A DNA stretch of 64,000 nucleotides from Paraglaciecola chathamensis S18K6 (GTDB lineage Bacteria; Pseudomonadota; Gammaproteobacteria; Enterobacterales; Alteromonadaceae), in contig BAEM01000032.1 of assembly GCA_000314955.1 (NCBI GenBank), forward strand, positions 1 through 64,000. Direction: 5' to 3'. The position numbers and the translations under genes are program-made. This document shows positions 46,802-55,670 of this stretch, piece after piece. Every line of letters begins with the position of its first letter. Positions within the stretch are counted from its first letter, which is position 1. The notes under the pieces were generated by a model. The model was not told the DNA's origin and ran no database searches. It saw only the letters and a program-made list of their open reading frames with translations.

Positions 46802-48064
46802 ATGCACAGTCGAATAAACTGCTTGATAAGGCGAGGTATCGTAAATTTAGCGAAGGTGAAATTTGTGTGCGTAAAGCAGGTGTTTGCACGTATACCAAGC
46901 ATTTTTTGCATAAGTAGTATGCTTTGCATGCTATTTTTTGCAGGGCAAACAATGGCGAACAATAACCCGCTTATTTTTAATGTGGATTATCTAAAGTTGT
47001 TAAAAGAGCCAGTGGTGACGTTTAATAATATCAATTCATTACCTGAAGACAGTGGAGTATCTGGCGCTAAGTTGGCTATAAGCGATTCAAACTCTACAGG
47101 TAAATTCATTAATCAAAAATTTTCATTGAATCAATTTGAATTTAACGACCCTAGTGACTTACTCAAACACGTTAAACAACAGTTTATTGTTGGTGTGTTT
47201 GTTTTTGTAATTAGTGGTGACAGTAAGGTGTTCAAGGCTCTAAATATATGGGCCAAAGACAAGCCTGTGCTCATTTTTAACGTTAGTGATCCCACGGATG
47301 ACATGCGCCACAATCTATGTCTGTCTTCCGTACTGCATACCATTCCAAGCTATCGTATGAAGGCGGATGCATTAGCCCAGTGGCTAGTAGCAAAGCGTTT
47401 ATCGAAGGTGTTACTGATCGCAGGGCAGAACAAAGCTGATAAAGACATAGCGGATGCTTTTTCTCTTGCAGCGCAGCGCTTCAGGCTTAAGATTATTGAT
47501 AAAAAAATATGGGATTTTAATACAGATTTACGACGCAGCACTCAGCAAGAAGTCCCATTGTTTACGCAAACCTCACGTCCTTACGATGTGGTCTTTGTCG
47601 CTGATGGGCATAAGGATTTTGCCGAGTTTATTCCTTACAACACTTACCTTCCACGGCCGGTCATTGGTTCAGCTGGATTAGAAGCGCTTGCTTGGCATCG
47701 CGTAATTGAACAGTGGGGGGCGTCACAACTGCAAAGTCGCTTTACGAGAATGGCTGCACGAAGCATGAATGAATTAGATTTCAGTGCTTATTTAGCAGTG
47801 CGAACTTTAGCGCAAGCCGCACAACAAACAGGCTCAGGTAAGCCTAAAGACTTGGTTACTCATATACATTCTGACGCGTTTGAATTGGCTGCTTATAAAG
47901 GGCGCAAGCTTAGTTATCGACCTTGGAATGGACAGTTAAGAATGCCATTGGCTTTGGTGCAGCCAAATGCATTTGTATCACAATCGCCTCAAGCAGGCAT
48001 GCTACATCCGAATAACGAACTTGATACCTTAGGTTTTGATGCGCCTGAAATGCGCTGCCACTGA
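46802..48064 (+). CDS. PQQ-associated ABC transporter substrate-binding protein (PedA1-like)
   Basis: A protein of up to 420 residues with a hydrophobic export segment (FCISSMLCMLFFAGQTMA) ending near residue 52. The start is uncertain because a shorter GTG start near 46855 would give a more usual signal peptide. The body resembles type-I periplasmic binding proteins (VFVFVISGDSKVFKALN, SVLHTIPSYRMKADALAQWL, PYDVVFVADGHKDF) and ends in ELDTLGFDAPEMRC, characteristic of the family found only beside PQQ alcohol dehydrogenases. It starts a four-gene operon (binding protein, propeller, ATPase, permease). In Pseudomonas putida the orthologous system is required for growth with lanthanides. Confidence 0.85.
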   Translation: MHSRINCLIRRGIVNLAKVKFVCVKQVFARIPSIFCISSMLCMLFFAGQTMANNNPLIFNVDYLKLLKEPVVTFNNINSLPEDSGVSGAKLAISDSNSTGKFINQKFSLNQFEFNDPSDLLKHVKQQFIVGVFVFVISGDSKVFKALNIWAKDKPVLIFNVSDPTDDMRHNLCLSSVLHTIPSYRMKADALAQWLVAKRLSKVLLIAGQNKADKDIADAFSLAAQRFRLKIIDKKIWDFNTDLRRSTQQEVPLFTQTSRPYDVVFVADGHKDFAEFIPYNTYLPRPVIGSAGLEALAWHRVIEQWGASQLQSRFTRMAARSMNELDFSAYLAVRTLAQAAQQTGSGKPKDLVTHIHSDAFELAAYKGRKLSYRPWNGQLRMPLALVQPNAFVSQSPQAGMLHPNNELDTLGFDAPEMRCH

Positions 48065-48090
48065 GTACTCAATATGATTAGAGGTTAAGT

Positions 48091-49080
48091 ATGAAAAAGA
48101 GCGCATTGAATATTAACCTAATGCTAGGAATGATAATCAGCTGTGGGTTTTTGGCTAACGTGAATGGCGAAGAACTGGCTTACGTTTCGAACGAAAAAGA
48201 CAACACTGTTTCAGTGATAGGCGTCGAACAGTATAAAGTGCTGCGTAAATTCGAGGTCGGCCAGCGACCAAGAGGGCTAGTGTTGAATCATGACGGCACT
48301 ATAGCTTATTTGTGTGCTAGTGATTCTGACAGTATCCAAATTATAGATTTAGTTCATGAGACTGTAGTGGGGGATTTGCCATCAGGGGAAGACCCAGAAA
48401 CCATTGCGTTGCATCCCAATGGCAAAACAATCTATACGTCAAACGAAGATGACGCATTGCTGACCGTGATCGATATAGCGACGCGCCAAGTTGTTACCCA
48501 AATAGATGTGGGTGTCGAGCCAGAAGGACTTGCTGTGAGCCCTGACGGAAAGCTTGTGGTAGTCACCTCAGAAACAACCAATATGGTGCATTGGATAGAC
48601 ACTCAAACTTATCAAAATATTGATAATTCACTCGTTGGTGCGAGGCCAAGATCAGCAAAGTTTTCCCATGATGGCAAGCAACTCTGGGTCAGTTCTGAGA
48701 TTGGCGGAACGCTGAGTGTGTTTGATGTAAATACAAGAAAGATAGTCCATGAATTTGGCTTTGAGATCGCTGGTGTACACCGCGACAAAGTGCAACCGGT
48801 AGGAGTTGAACTAAGTCGTGATGGTCAAACCGCATTCGTTGCACTTGGGCCTGCAAACCATGTGGCCGTTATTGATGTCGCTAGCATGAGCATTGAACAA
48901 TATTTATTGGTGGGTAGGCGAGTTTGGCAATTAGCCTTTAATCACGATCAAAGTAAGTTACTAACCACCAATGGCGTAAGCGGAGACGTGTCGGTGATTG
49001 ATGTAGTAAAACGTAAGGTGACTCATTCTATTAAAGTAGGGCGTTATCCCTGGGGCGTAGTCGTTAGCGGTGCACCATGA
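48091..49080 (+). CDS. PQQ-associated YVTN beta-propeller protein (PedA2-like)
   Basis: A 329-residue exported protein with signal peptide about 1-26. Seven or so YVTN-type repeats follow: ELAYVSNEKDNTVSVIGVEQ, IAYLCASDSDSIQIIDL, TIYTSNEDDALLTVIDIAT, and VAVIDVASMSI near the end. It belongs to the beta-propeller group encoded with PQQ-associated ABC genes. Its stop codon overlaps the ATPase start (ATGA), so it is translationally coupled. Probable role: a periplasmic partner in substrate or metal capture; the ligand is unknown. Confidence 0.87.
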   Translation: MKKSALNINLMLGMIISCGFLANVNGEELAYVSNEKDNTVSVIGVEQYKVLRKFEVGQRPRGLVLNHDGTIAYLCASDSDSIQIIDLVHETVVGDLPSGEDPETIALHPNGKTIYTSNEDDALLTVIDIATRQVVTQIDVGVEPEGLAVSPDGKLVVVTSETTNMVHWIDTQTYQNIDNSLVGARPRSAKFSHDGKQLWVSSEIGGTLSVFDVNTRKIVHEFGFEIAGVHRDKVQPVGVELSRDGQTAFVALGPANHVAVIDVASMSIEQYLLVGRRVWQLAFNHDQSKLLTTNGVSGDVSVIDVVKRKVTHSIKVGRYPWGVVVSGAP

Positions 49081-49949
49081 GTGAGTCGATAGGCGAGAGC
49101 CGTAACCAAGCTAGCCATAATATGTTTGAAAGTAGATCGTCAAATCAGTATGGGAATAGTGCCGGTATTGAGGTGCGAAATTTGTCTTACCATTATGGGA
49201 AAATGCAAGCGCTCGATGCCGTGAGCCTAACCCTGTCAAATGGTATCAATATGCTGCTAGGGCCAAACGGGGCAGGCAAAAGTACCTTATTTTCATTGCT
49301 CACCGGTTTAAAGACTACCTCGCGACATAACGTCAAGGGCGTACGTATAAAAACAAGCACAAAGGGAGCTGCACCTAAGCCTACCTGTGAAATCAGCGTT
49401 CGCGGCGTGAATCTGCAAAACACACGTACGGATATTATGCGCTCCATGGGAGTAGTGTTCCAGCAAAGCACCTTAGACTTAGACTTAACCGTTCAACAAA
49501 ATTTGTTATATCACGCGTCTTTACATGGTATTTCCCCTAAAACTGCACTGCGAAATATTGAAGATGTATTGCTTACGTTATCGCTGAATAACAAGCTAAA
49601 TGCAAAAGTCAGAAGGCTAAACGGTGGCCATCGTCGACGCGTAGAGTTAGCCCGTGCCTTGCTGCATAAGCCGAGTGTGCTGCTACTTGATGAGCCTACA
49701 GTAGGGCTTGATATAGAAAGCCGAGCATTGATCATTAAACATGTGCGTACATTGACCGAGCGTGAAGGGTTGTGTGTGCTATGGGCAACACACCTTATGG
49801 ATGAAGTCACCTCAGCAGACAACTTAATTGTACTGCACGCTGGGCAGGTTAAAGCACAAGGGATCAGCAATAAGTTATGTGCGCATTATCAGGTAGGTTC
49901 TGTCGCTGAGTTATACCGCCAATTAACCGCCAACATGGAGGCGCTATGA
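49077..49949 (+). CDS. PQQ-associated ABC transporter ATPase (PedB-like)
   Basis: A 290-residue ATPase. Walker A GPNGAGKST at 62-70, Q-loop MGVVFQQSTLDLDLT, Walker B LLLDEPTVGLD and H-loop WATHLMDEV are normal. The signature motif reads LNGGH (181-185) instead of LSGGQ. The 30 N-terminal residues are an extra Ser/Asn-rich stretch before IEVRNLSYHYG. Coupled by ATGA overlaps to the genes on both sides. It powers the permease encoded next. Confidence 0.9.
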   Translation: MSESIGESRNQASHNMFESRSSNQYGNSAGIEVRNLSYHYGKMQALDAVSLTLSNGINMLLGPNGAGKSTLFSLLTGLKTTSRHNVKGVRIKTSTKGAAPKPTCEISVRGVNLQNTRTDIMRSMGVVFQQSTLDLDLTVQQNLLYHASLHGISPKTALRNIEDVLLTLSLNNKLNAKVRRLNGGHRRRVELARALLHKPSVLLLDEPTVGLDIESRALIIKHVRTLTEREGLCVLWATHLMDEVTSADNLIVLHAGQVKAQGISNKLCAHYQVGSVAELYRQLTANMEAL

Positions 49950-50722
49950 CACCAATGACCTATTTGTACTGCATGAATGGCATCGTTAAGCGTGACGTTT
50001 TACGTTTCTTACAACAAAAAACTCGCTTGTTGAGTGTATTGGTGCGCCCACTGTTGTGGCTAGTGGTCTTCGCTGCTGGGTTTCGCTCCGCATTGGGGAT
50101 TTCAATCATGGAGCCCTACAGCACTTATATCACGTATCAGCAGTACATTACGCCTGGGCTCGGTGGCATGATTATCTTATTTCATTGTATGCAAAGCTCT
50201 CTATCCATGGTGTACGACAGGGAAATGGGCAGTATGAAAGTGTTGCTTATGAGCCCATTACCTCGACCGTTTTTGCTGTTTAGTAAACTTGTAGCAGGTG
50301 CGATTTTGTCAACTTTTCAGGTGCTTATTTTTTTATTAATCACGCGATTGGTAGGAGTAGAAATAGAGCTTATGGGATACGTATATGCCGTACCAGCAAT
50401 ATTCTTGATTGCGTTTTTCCTCAGTGCCCTAGGCTTAATGCTGGCTAATCTTATCACGCAGTTAGAGAACTTTGCAGGCGTGATGAACTTTGTGATCTTT
50501 CCAATGTTTTTCTTATCCAGTGCGCTCTATCCGTTATGGAAGATGCAAGAAGCCAGTATGGTGCTGTTTTTGATCTGTCAGTTTAATCCATTTACTCACT
50601 GCGTTGAACTGCTTCGCTTTGCTTTGTATGGGCAGGTAAATGAAATTGCATTAGGTGTTGTGTTTACTAGTGCGATACTCGCTTGTTCTATTGCACTCAT
50701 TACATTTCGCGGTCGAAGTTAG
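49946..50722 (+). CDS. PQQ-associated ABC-2 type permease (PedC-like)
   Basis: A 258-residue ABC-2 family membrane protein with six hydrophobic segments. Conserved ABC-2 features are SLSMVYDREMGSMKVLLMSPLPRPFLLFSKL and the C-terminal FNPFTHCVELLRFALYG. The start overlaps the ATPase stop (ATGA). ABC-2 permeases are more often exporters, so the direction of transport in this system remains uncertain even though the operon is linked to lanthanide use. Confidence 0.88.
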   Translation: MTPMTYLYCMNGIVKRDVLRFLQQKTRLLSVLVRPLLWLVVFAAGFRSALGISIMEPYSTYITYQQYITPGLGGMIILFHCMQSSLSMVYDREMGSMKVLLMSPLPRPFLLFSKLVAGAILSTFQVLIFLLITRLVGVEIELMGYVYAVPAIFLIAFFLSALGLMLANLITQLENFAGVMNFVIFPMFFLSSALYPLWKMQEASMVLFLICQFNPFTHCVELLRFALYGQVNEIALGVVFTSAILACSIALITFRGRS

Positions 50723-50754
50723 AAACACGTTACTTTTAGAAGTGAGGTGGCGCT

Positions 50755-50792
50755 TACTTTGGCAGGAATAGTCTCCTACTTTGGAAGGACTA
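50755..50792 (+). promoter_or_regulatory. Tandem 16-bp direct repeats upstream of TonB receptor gene
   Basis: TACTTTGGCAGGAATA at 50755-50770 and TACTTTGGAAGGACTA at 50777-50792 match at 14 of 16 positions and are 22 bp apart, about two helical turns. They lie 137 bp before the receptor start, a typical place for an activator such as a LuxR-type response regulator. Confidence 0.5.
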
Positions 50793-50802
50793 TAAAGAAT
50801 GA

Positions 50803-50816
50803 ATGTTATATAACAT
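50803..50816. promoter_or_regulatory. 14-bp perfect palindrome upstream of TonB receptor gene
   Basis: ATGTTATATAACAT is a perfect palindrome 11 bp after the direct repeats and about 112 bp before the receptor ATG. It is AT-rich, so it may overlap the promoter or be an operator. Confidence 0.4.
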
Positions 50817-50928
50817 ACTGATTGTAATGGGTTATTTTATGTTTTGCGCTTCTTGGCGTAAGTTGTAGCCAAAGCAACTATCCGATAATTTCTTTGCAGA
50901 AGTAATTAACAACGCAAAGGGATTGAGG

Positions 50929-53238
50929 ATGAAGTACGTAATCGTAGTTGGCGTAATGTTAAGTTTTGAAGGTATGGCAAGTGAAATTGCCAGTCTTGAA
51001 ACGATCAGTGTATTTGGTCAAAACCCTCTTTTTAGTGAGCATAATACCACTAGCATCATTGGCAGTACTCAAACTATCAGCGCTGAGGAATTAGCGAAAA
51101 GTAATGCGCTATCGCTGTCGCAACATATGAAAAACCGCTTAACCAGCGTGCATATAAATGATGTTCAGAACAATCCGTTTCAACCTGACGTGCAATATCG
51201 TGGGTTCACTGCGTCACCACTTTTAGGGTTACCGCAGGGCATTTCTTTGTATCTAAACGGGATACGCTTTAACGAGCCATTTGGCAATACCGTCAATTGG
51301 GATCTTATTCCCTTTGCAGCGCTTGAAAGTGTTGCCCTATATTCAGGCTCTAATCCTAGCTTTGGGCAGAATACTTTAGGTGGCGCGTTAGATATGCGGG
51401 TGAAAAATGGTTTTACCTTCGAGCGTAATGAGCTGGACTTGCAAATTGCCAGTTTCGGTCAACGCCAAGCAACGCTACAAAGTGGCGGTAACAATGGCCC
51501 TTGGGGCTATTACGTGGCAATTAATCGTTTAAGTGAAGACGGCTGGCGAGACTTTTCAAACAGCGATTTAAAGCAGCTTTTAACCACATTAACCTACCAA
51601 GGCGACACCCATCACCTTGAGTTATTCGTTGCTGCCAACGATAACGCGCTGACCGGCAACGGTGCAGTACCAGAAGACTTACAAGCCGCAGAGGGGTACG
51701 ACGCTGTTTATACTTACCCTGATAAAACTGAAAACGACCATCGCATGTTTGCGCTTAGCAGCGAATCTGCGTTAGGCAACGGTTTTACTCTGCGAGCCAA
51801 CAGTTATTACAGACGTAATAATATTGATACGACTAATGGCGACGACAGCGATTATGAAGAGTGTGAGTTTAATAATGTTGTTACCTTGTGCGAAGAAGAA
51901 GACGACGACGTAGAGCGCGTCGAGTTTGTGGGTTATGCCCCAGAGATAAGCTTCAGTGATATTTCTGATTTAGACCCAGATGATATTGATGGTACGTTGA
52001 ACCAAAGCGCCACTGAAAACAAGAGTTATGGCTTAGCTGTACAGCTTATGCACAGTAAAAAAACGACGTATTTTGAGCATGAATGGGTCATTGGCGGGGG
52101 AGTCGATCACGCTGACATCGATTTTATAAGCGACACTGAATTCGGTATTTTGCACAACAGTACGCCTGAAGATGATCGCTCGGTATCCCCTACAGGTTTT
52201 TTTGACAGTGAATCTCAAGTGAGACTAGGCGTAAAAACTTACGAACATTATCTTTATTCAGGCTACTCATTACGCTTTGGTGAGCGCTGGTTATTCAGTA
52301 TTTCTGGTCGCTATAACGACAGTAAAATATCTATGCATGACCGAATAGATGTAGGGGAAGGCTCATTAAACGGTGAACATCATTTCAATCGATTCAATCC
52401 TGCACTTGGAGTTCAATATTCGATTTCCCCCGATTGGGATGTTTCATTAAGCTATAGCGAATCTTCACGCATGCCAAGTCCTGCCGAGTTAAGCTGCGCC
52501 GATGAGGACGACCCATGTAAATTACCCAATGGTTTCGTGGCCGATCCGCCACTGAACAAAGTTGTTGCTAAAACTATCGAAGCTTCTGTTGATTATCATA
52601 CTGACGCCAATACGTTAACCGCTACTTTGTATCGTACTAAGAGCGTTGACGATATTATTTTTCAACAGGCTGGCGTGACGCAGTCTGAGGGATACTTCAT
52701 CAACGTAGACAAAACCAATCGCCAAGGGGCAGAGCTATCTTATCTGTATCAGCAAGATAATCTGGTTCTTGGGGCAAGTTATAACTACTTAGACGCTACA
52801 TTTGAATCCGAATTTATTACCTTCAGTCCAAATAACCCCTTGGGAGGGGGACGTCAAGTTGAGCCTGGAGACACAATACCCGGCCAGCCTCAGCATCAAG
52901 TGAAAATGCACACCAGTTGGACATTAAACGAAGTACTAACATTAGGCGCTGAATGGTTGCTTTCGTCATCGTCATATTATCGAGGAGATGAAGCAAACGA
53001 AAACAAAAAGTTACCATCCTACGCCGTTGCTAATGTGTATGCGAATTACCAAGTCAGTGAGTCCGTGCAACTTTCGGTGCGTATCGATAATGCCTTTGAC
53101 CGCCAATACAATACCTTTGGAACCTACGGTGAGCCAGATGAGGTGTTGGAAGATGTACACCCAGAAATTGATGAGGCGTTTTTTGTAGGTCCAGGCAGCC
53201 CGCGCCGAGTAACGGCGAATGTTCAGGTGCAGTTTTAA
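50929..53238 (+). CDS. TonB-dependent receptor 1 of the PQQ block, acidic loops
   Basis: A 769-residue outer-membrane receptor from ATG 50929 (the frame opens at TTG 50923). Short signal peptide (FEGMA/SEI), plug domain (TISAEELAKSNALSLSQHM, DVQYRGFTASPLLGLPQGIS, LESVALYSGSNPSFGQNTLG) and barrel ending RRVTANVQVQF. Very acidic segments lie at about 304-355: GDDSDYEECEF, CEEEDDDVE and DLDPDDIDG (Asp347, 349, 351, 352, 354). These would be surface loops suited to bind hard metal ions. Its position directly after the PedA1A2BC-like genes makes it a candidate for lanthanide or lanthanophore uptake (LutH-like). It is coupled to the next receptor gene by TAATG. Confidence 0.9.
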   Translation: MKYVIVVGVMLSFEGMASEIASLETISVFGQNPLFSEHNTTSIIGSTQTISAEELAKSNALSLSQHMKNRLTSVHINDVQNNPFQPDVQYRGFTASPLLGLPQGISLYLNGIRFNEPFGNTVNWDLIPFAALESVALYSGSNPSFGQNTLGGALDMRVKNGFTFERNELDLQIASFGQRQATLQSGGNNGPWGYYVAINRLSEDGWRDFSNSDLKQLLTTLTYQGDTHHLELFVAANDNALTGNGAVPEDLQAAEGYDAVYTYPDKTENDHRMFALSSESALGNGFTLRANSYYRRNNIDTTNGDDSDYEECEFNNVVTLCEEEDDDVERVEFVGYAPEISFSDISDLDPDDIDGTLNQSATENKSYGLAVQLMHSKKTTYFEHEWVIGGGVDHADIDFISDTEFGILHNSTPEDDRSVSPTGFFDSESQVRLGVKTYEHYLYSGYSLRFGERWLFSISGRYNDSKISMHDRIDVGEGSLNGEHHFNRFNPALGVQYSISPDWDVSLSYSESSRMPSPAELSCADEDDPCKLPNGFVADPPLNKVVAKTIEASVDYHTDANTLTATLYRTKSVDDIIFQQAGVTQSEGYFINVDKTNRQGAELSYLYQQDNLVLGASYNYLDATFESEFITFSPNNPLGGGRQVEPGDTIPGQPQHQVKMHTSWTLNEVLTLGAEWLLSSSSYYRGDEANENKKLPSYAVANVYANYQVSESVQLSVRIDNAFDRQYNTFGTYGEPDEVLEDVHPEIDEAFFVGPGSPRRVTANVQVQF

Positions 53239-55568
53239 TGTCTAAGCAGAGTGATATTTTTCGAAAAACTCGCCTTCCCGCCACAATTGACGAGAGTAGT
53301 CATACTAAAGAAGGAAGGATTATAGAGAGGGCGAGCAATAGCATTGAACATACATTATCGAATACTTTGAGAATTGTGATGTTTCGAAAGTCAGTAAAAA
53401 AATTATACTCTGTTTTCCCAATTTCTCTGCTAGTCGTCGCAAGCTGGGCAGAGGCATTTGATTTAAATGCAGATGCTGCGCAAACAAATAAAACCAAAGA
53501 AGGAATGCATGCATCATCAAATTCAGCTTCTGAGCTACCTGACGTCATTGTTGTCACTGGCACGCGTCAAGCGGAAAACCTTTTAACACTAAGTGGCAAT
53601 TTAGTACGCATATCACACGAAGACATTCGCACTGTGAACTCAGTTTACCCGAGCGATTTACTCAATCGTGCCACAGGCGTGTACGTACAAGCCAACAATG
53701 GAATGGAGTCTTTGCCTTCTCTGCGCTCTCCCGTGGTGACAGGACCTGGTGCGGGGGGGGCTTTTTTATTTTTAGAAGACGGTATTGCAACACGGGCCGC
53801 GGGATTTGCCAACAATAATGCTTTATCGGAGCTTAATTTAGCGCAAGCGCAAGAAGTAGATATTGTGCGTGGTCCAGCAAGTGCAATTTATGGTTCGAAC
53901 GCGGTTCACGGTGTAGTGAATGTGATTAATCGAGCGGTACAGGACGGCGACGATATATCCTTGCTACTTGGTCCAAATGAGCACTACCAAGTACAAGGTA
54001 GTGTCGGTAATGATTTCGGCGACCATGGCTTAATTTTCAATACTCAATTGATAGACAATGGTGGATACCGTGACAACAGTGGTTTTACTTCAGCCAAAGT
54101 GGGGCTACGCCATGAATACAAAGATGAACAAGATGCAATAACGACCAGTGTTTCAGGCTTTGTACTTGACCAAAACACCGCTGGTTTTATTGCTTCTGGC
54201 GACAATGGTGAGGGGTGTTTTGAATCGACATACGCAGATAACCGCTTGTTTAAAGACACTCAAGCAATGGAAAAAAACTGCGAAGAGGATTCTTTTCGAA
54301 AGTGGTCATCACTGCGCGTAGCTAGCAAGTGGCAACGCACCTTGTCTGATGCTACGTATTTCGTACTTACACCTTACGCTCGAACAAACGATATGGAATT
54401 TCGCCAGCACTATTTACCCTCTGAAGCGATAGAAGAAAATAGCCACTCCAGCATTGGCTTAACCAGCAGTTATCACTGGCAATTCGACCCGAGCTTGGCG
54501 CTTGTTTTAGGGGCCGATGTAGAGTGGACCTCAGGCGAACTAACTGAAACCCAACAAAAGGCCAGTACCTTTAGCTTTGGCAAAGCGCGCCAGCAAGGGG
54601 CTCACTACGACTATGAGGTTGATGTAGTTATTTTAGCACCTTACGTTCAAGCGGACTGGCAATACAGCCAAGCGTTAAGTATGTCTGCCAGTGTGCGTTT
54701 TGATAGTACTCATTACGATTATGAAAACCGACTCGCTGATGGTACCACCCAGGCTGACGGTACCCCATGTGTTAACGGTAACAATGAGCCTGTCGCGTGC
54801 TTGTATCAGCGCCCAACTGATAGTAAAGATGATTTCGATAACGTTAGCAGTAAGGTGGGGGTTAATTATCTGCTGGATGAAAACGTCGCGCTTTTTGCTG
54901 CTTGGTCTCAGGGGTTTCGAGCGCCGCAAACCACAGACTTGTACCGCATTCAAAACCAGCAAGAAGTGGGACAAATTGAATCAGAAAAAATCACCAGTCA
55001 AGAATTAGGGCTAAGAGGGCTAGCCAACAATATTAATTTTGAGCTGGTGGCATTTTATATGACCAAAGATCATTTCTTTTTTAGAGATGGAGATGGTTTA
55101 AATGTAACTGACGCTGAAACATCTCACAAAGGATTGGAGGCCGGCATTGATTATTCGTTACTTAGTAATCTATCTATTGCGCTTAATTACACTTACGCGA
55201 TTCATCAATACGAATCAGAACATGCTAATAGCGGGGTACGCAGAGGAAACGATATTGATACGGCTCCACGTCAATTGGGAAATGTGCGTCTCGCGTGGCA
55301 GGCAACTAAAGACACATCTTTGGAGCTTGAATGGGCGCATGTGGGGAGCTACTACCTAGATCCATCGAATGACCATGAATACGAAGGGCATAACTTATTG
55401 CAACTGCGGGGTCAATTCGCGCTGTCAGATAAGATTCGTCTACTAGCGCGGCTGGAAAATGTACTTGATGAACGATATGCCAGCCGAGCTGATTATGCAT
55501 TTGGCTCATACCGCTACTTTGGTGGGCAACCTAGGGCTATTCATTTGGGTATAGAGGCGAGGTTTTAA
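53238..55568 (+). CDS. TonB-dependent receptor 2 of the PQQ block
   Basis: Up to 776 residues. The ATG at 53238 overlaps the previous stop (TAATG), but a plausible signal peptide (MFRKSVKKLYSVFPISLL, ending near ASWAEA) begins only at residue 48 (53379), so the mature receptor may start from there. A TonB-box-like LPDVIVVTGTRQ, plug (EDIRTVNSVYPSDLLNRATG, VDIVRGPASAIYGSNAVHGVVNVINR) and barrel ending AIHLGIEARF with a C-terminal Phe are clear. The plug style is that of siderophore/cobalamin receptors (FepA/BtuB-like), hence a chelate is a reasonable ligand guess. Confidence 0.9.
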   Translation: MSKQSDIFRKTRLPATIDESSHTKEGRIIERASNSIEHTLSNTLRIVMFRKSVKKLYSVFPISLLVVASWAEAFDLNADAAQTNKTKEGMHASSNSASELPDVIVVTGTRQAENLLTLSGNLVRISHEDIRTVNSVYPSDLLNRATGVYVQANNGMESLPSLRSPVVTGPGAGGAFLFLEDGIATRAAGFANNNALSELNLAQAQEVDIVRGPASAIYGSNAVHGVVNVINRAVQDGDDISLLLGPNEHYQVQGSVGNDFGDHGLIFNTQLIDNGGYRDNSGFTSAKVGLRHEYKDEQDAITTSVSGFVLDQNTAGFIASGDNGEGCFESTYADNRLFKDTQAMEKNCEEDSFRKWSSLRVASKWQRTLSDATYFVLTPYARTNDMEFRQHYLPSEAIEENSHSSIGLTSSYHWQFDPSLALVLGADVEWTSGELTETQQKASTFSFGKARQQGAHYDYEVDVVILAPYVQADWQYSQALSMSASVRFDSTHYDYENRLADGTTQADGTPCVNGNNEPVACLYQRPTDSKDDFDNVSSKVGVNYLLDENVALFAAWSQGFRAPQTTDLYRIQNQQEVGQIESEKITSQELGLRGLANNINFELVAFYMTKDHFFFRDGDGLNVTDAETSHKGLEAGIDYSLLSNLSIALNYTYAIHQYESEHANSGVRRGNDIDTAPRQLGNVRLAWQATKDTSLELEWAHVGSYYLDPSNDHEYEGHNLLQLRGQFALSDKIRLLARLENVLDERYASRADYAFGSYRYFGGQPRAIHLGIEARF

Positions 55569-55670
55569 ATTTTGTTTATGCATCATATTTTTATGGCCGC
55601 ATACCTCAGCGCAAAAATGCTAATCGAGATGAATGCGCAACTTTTTCACTCAGTAGGATGGGAGTAGAGC

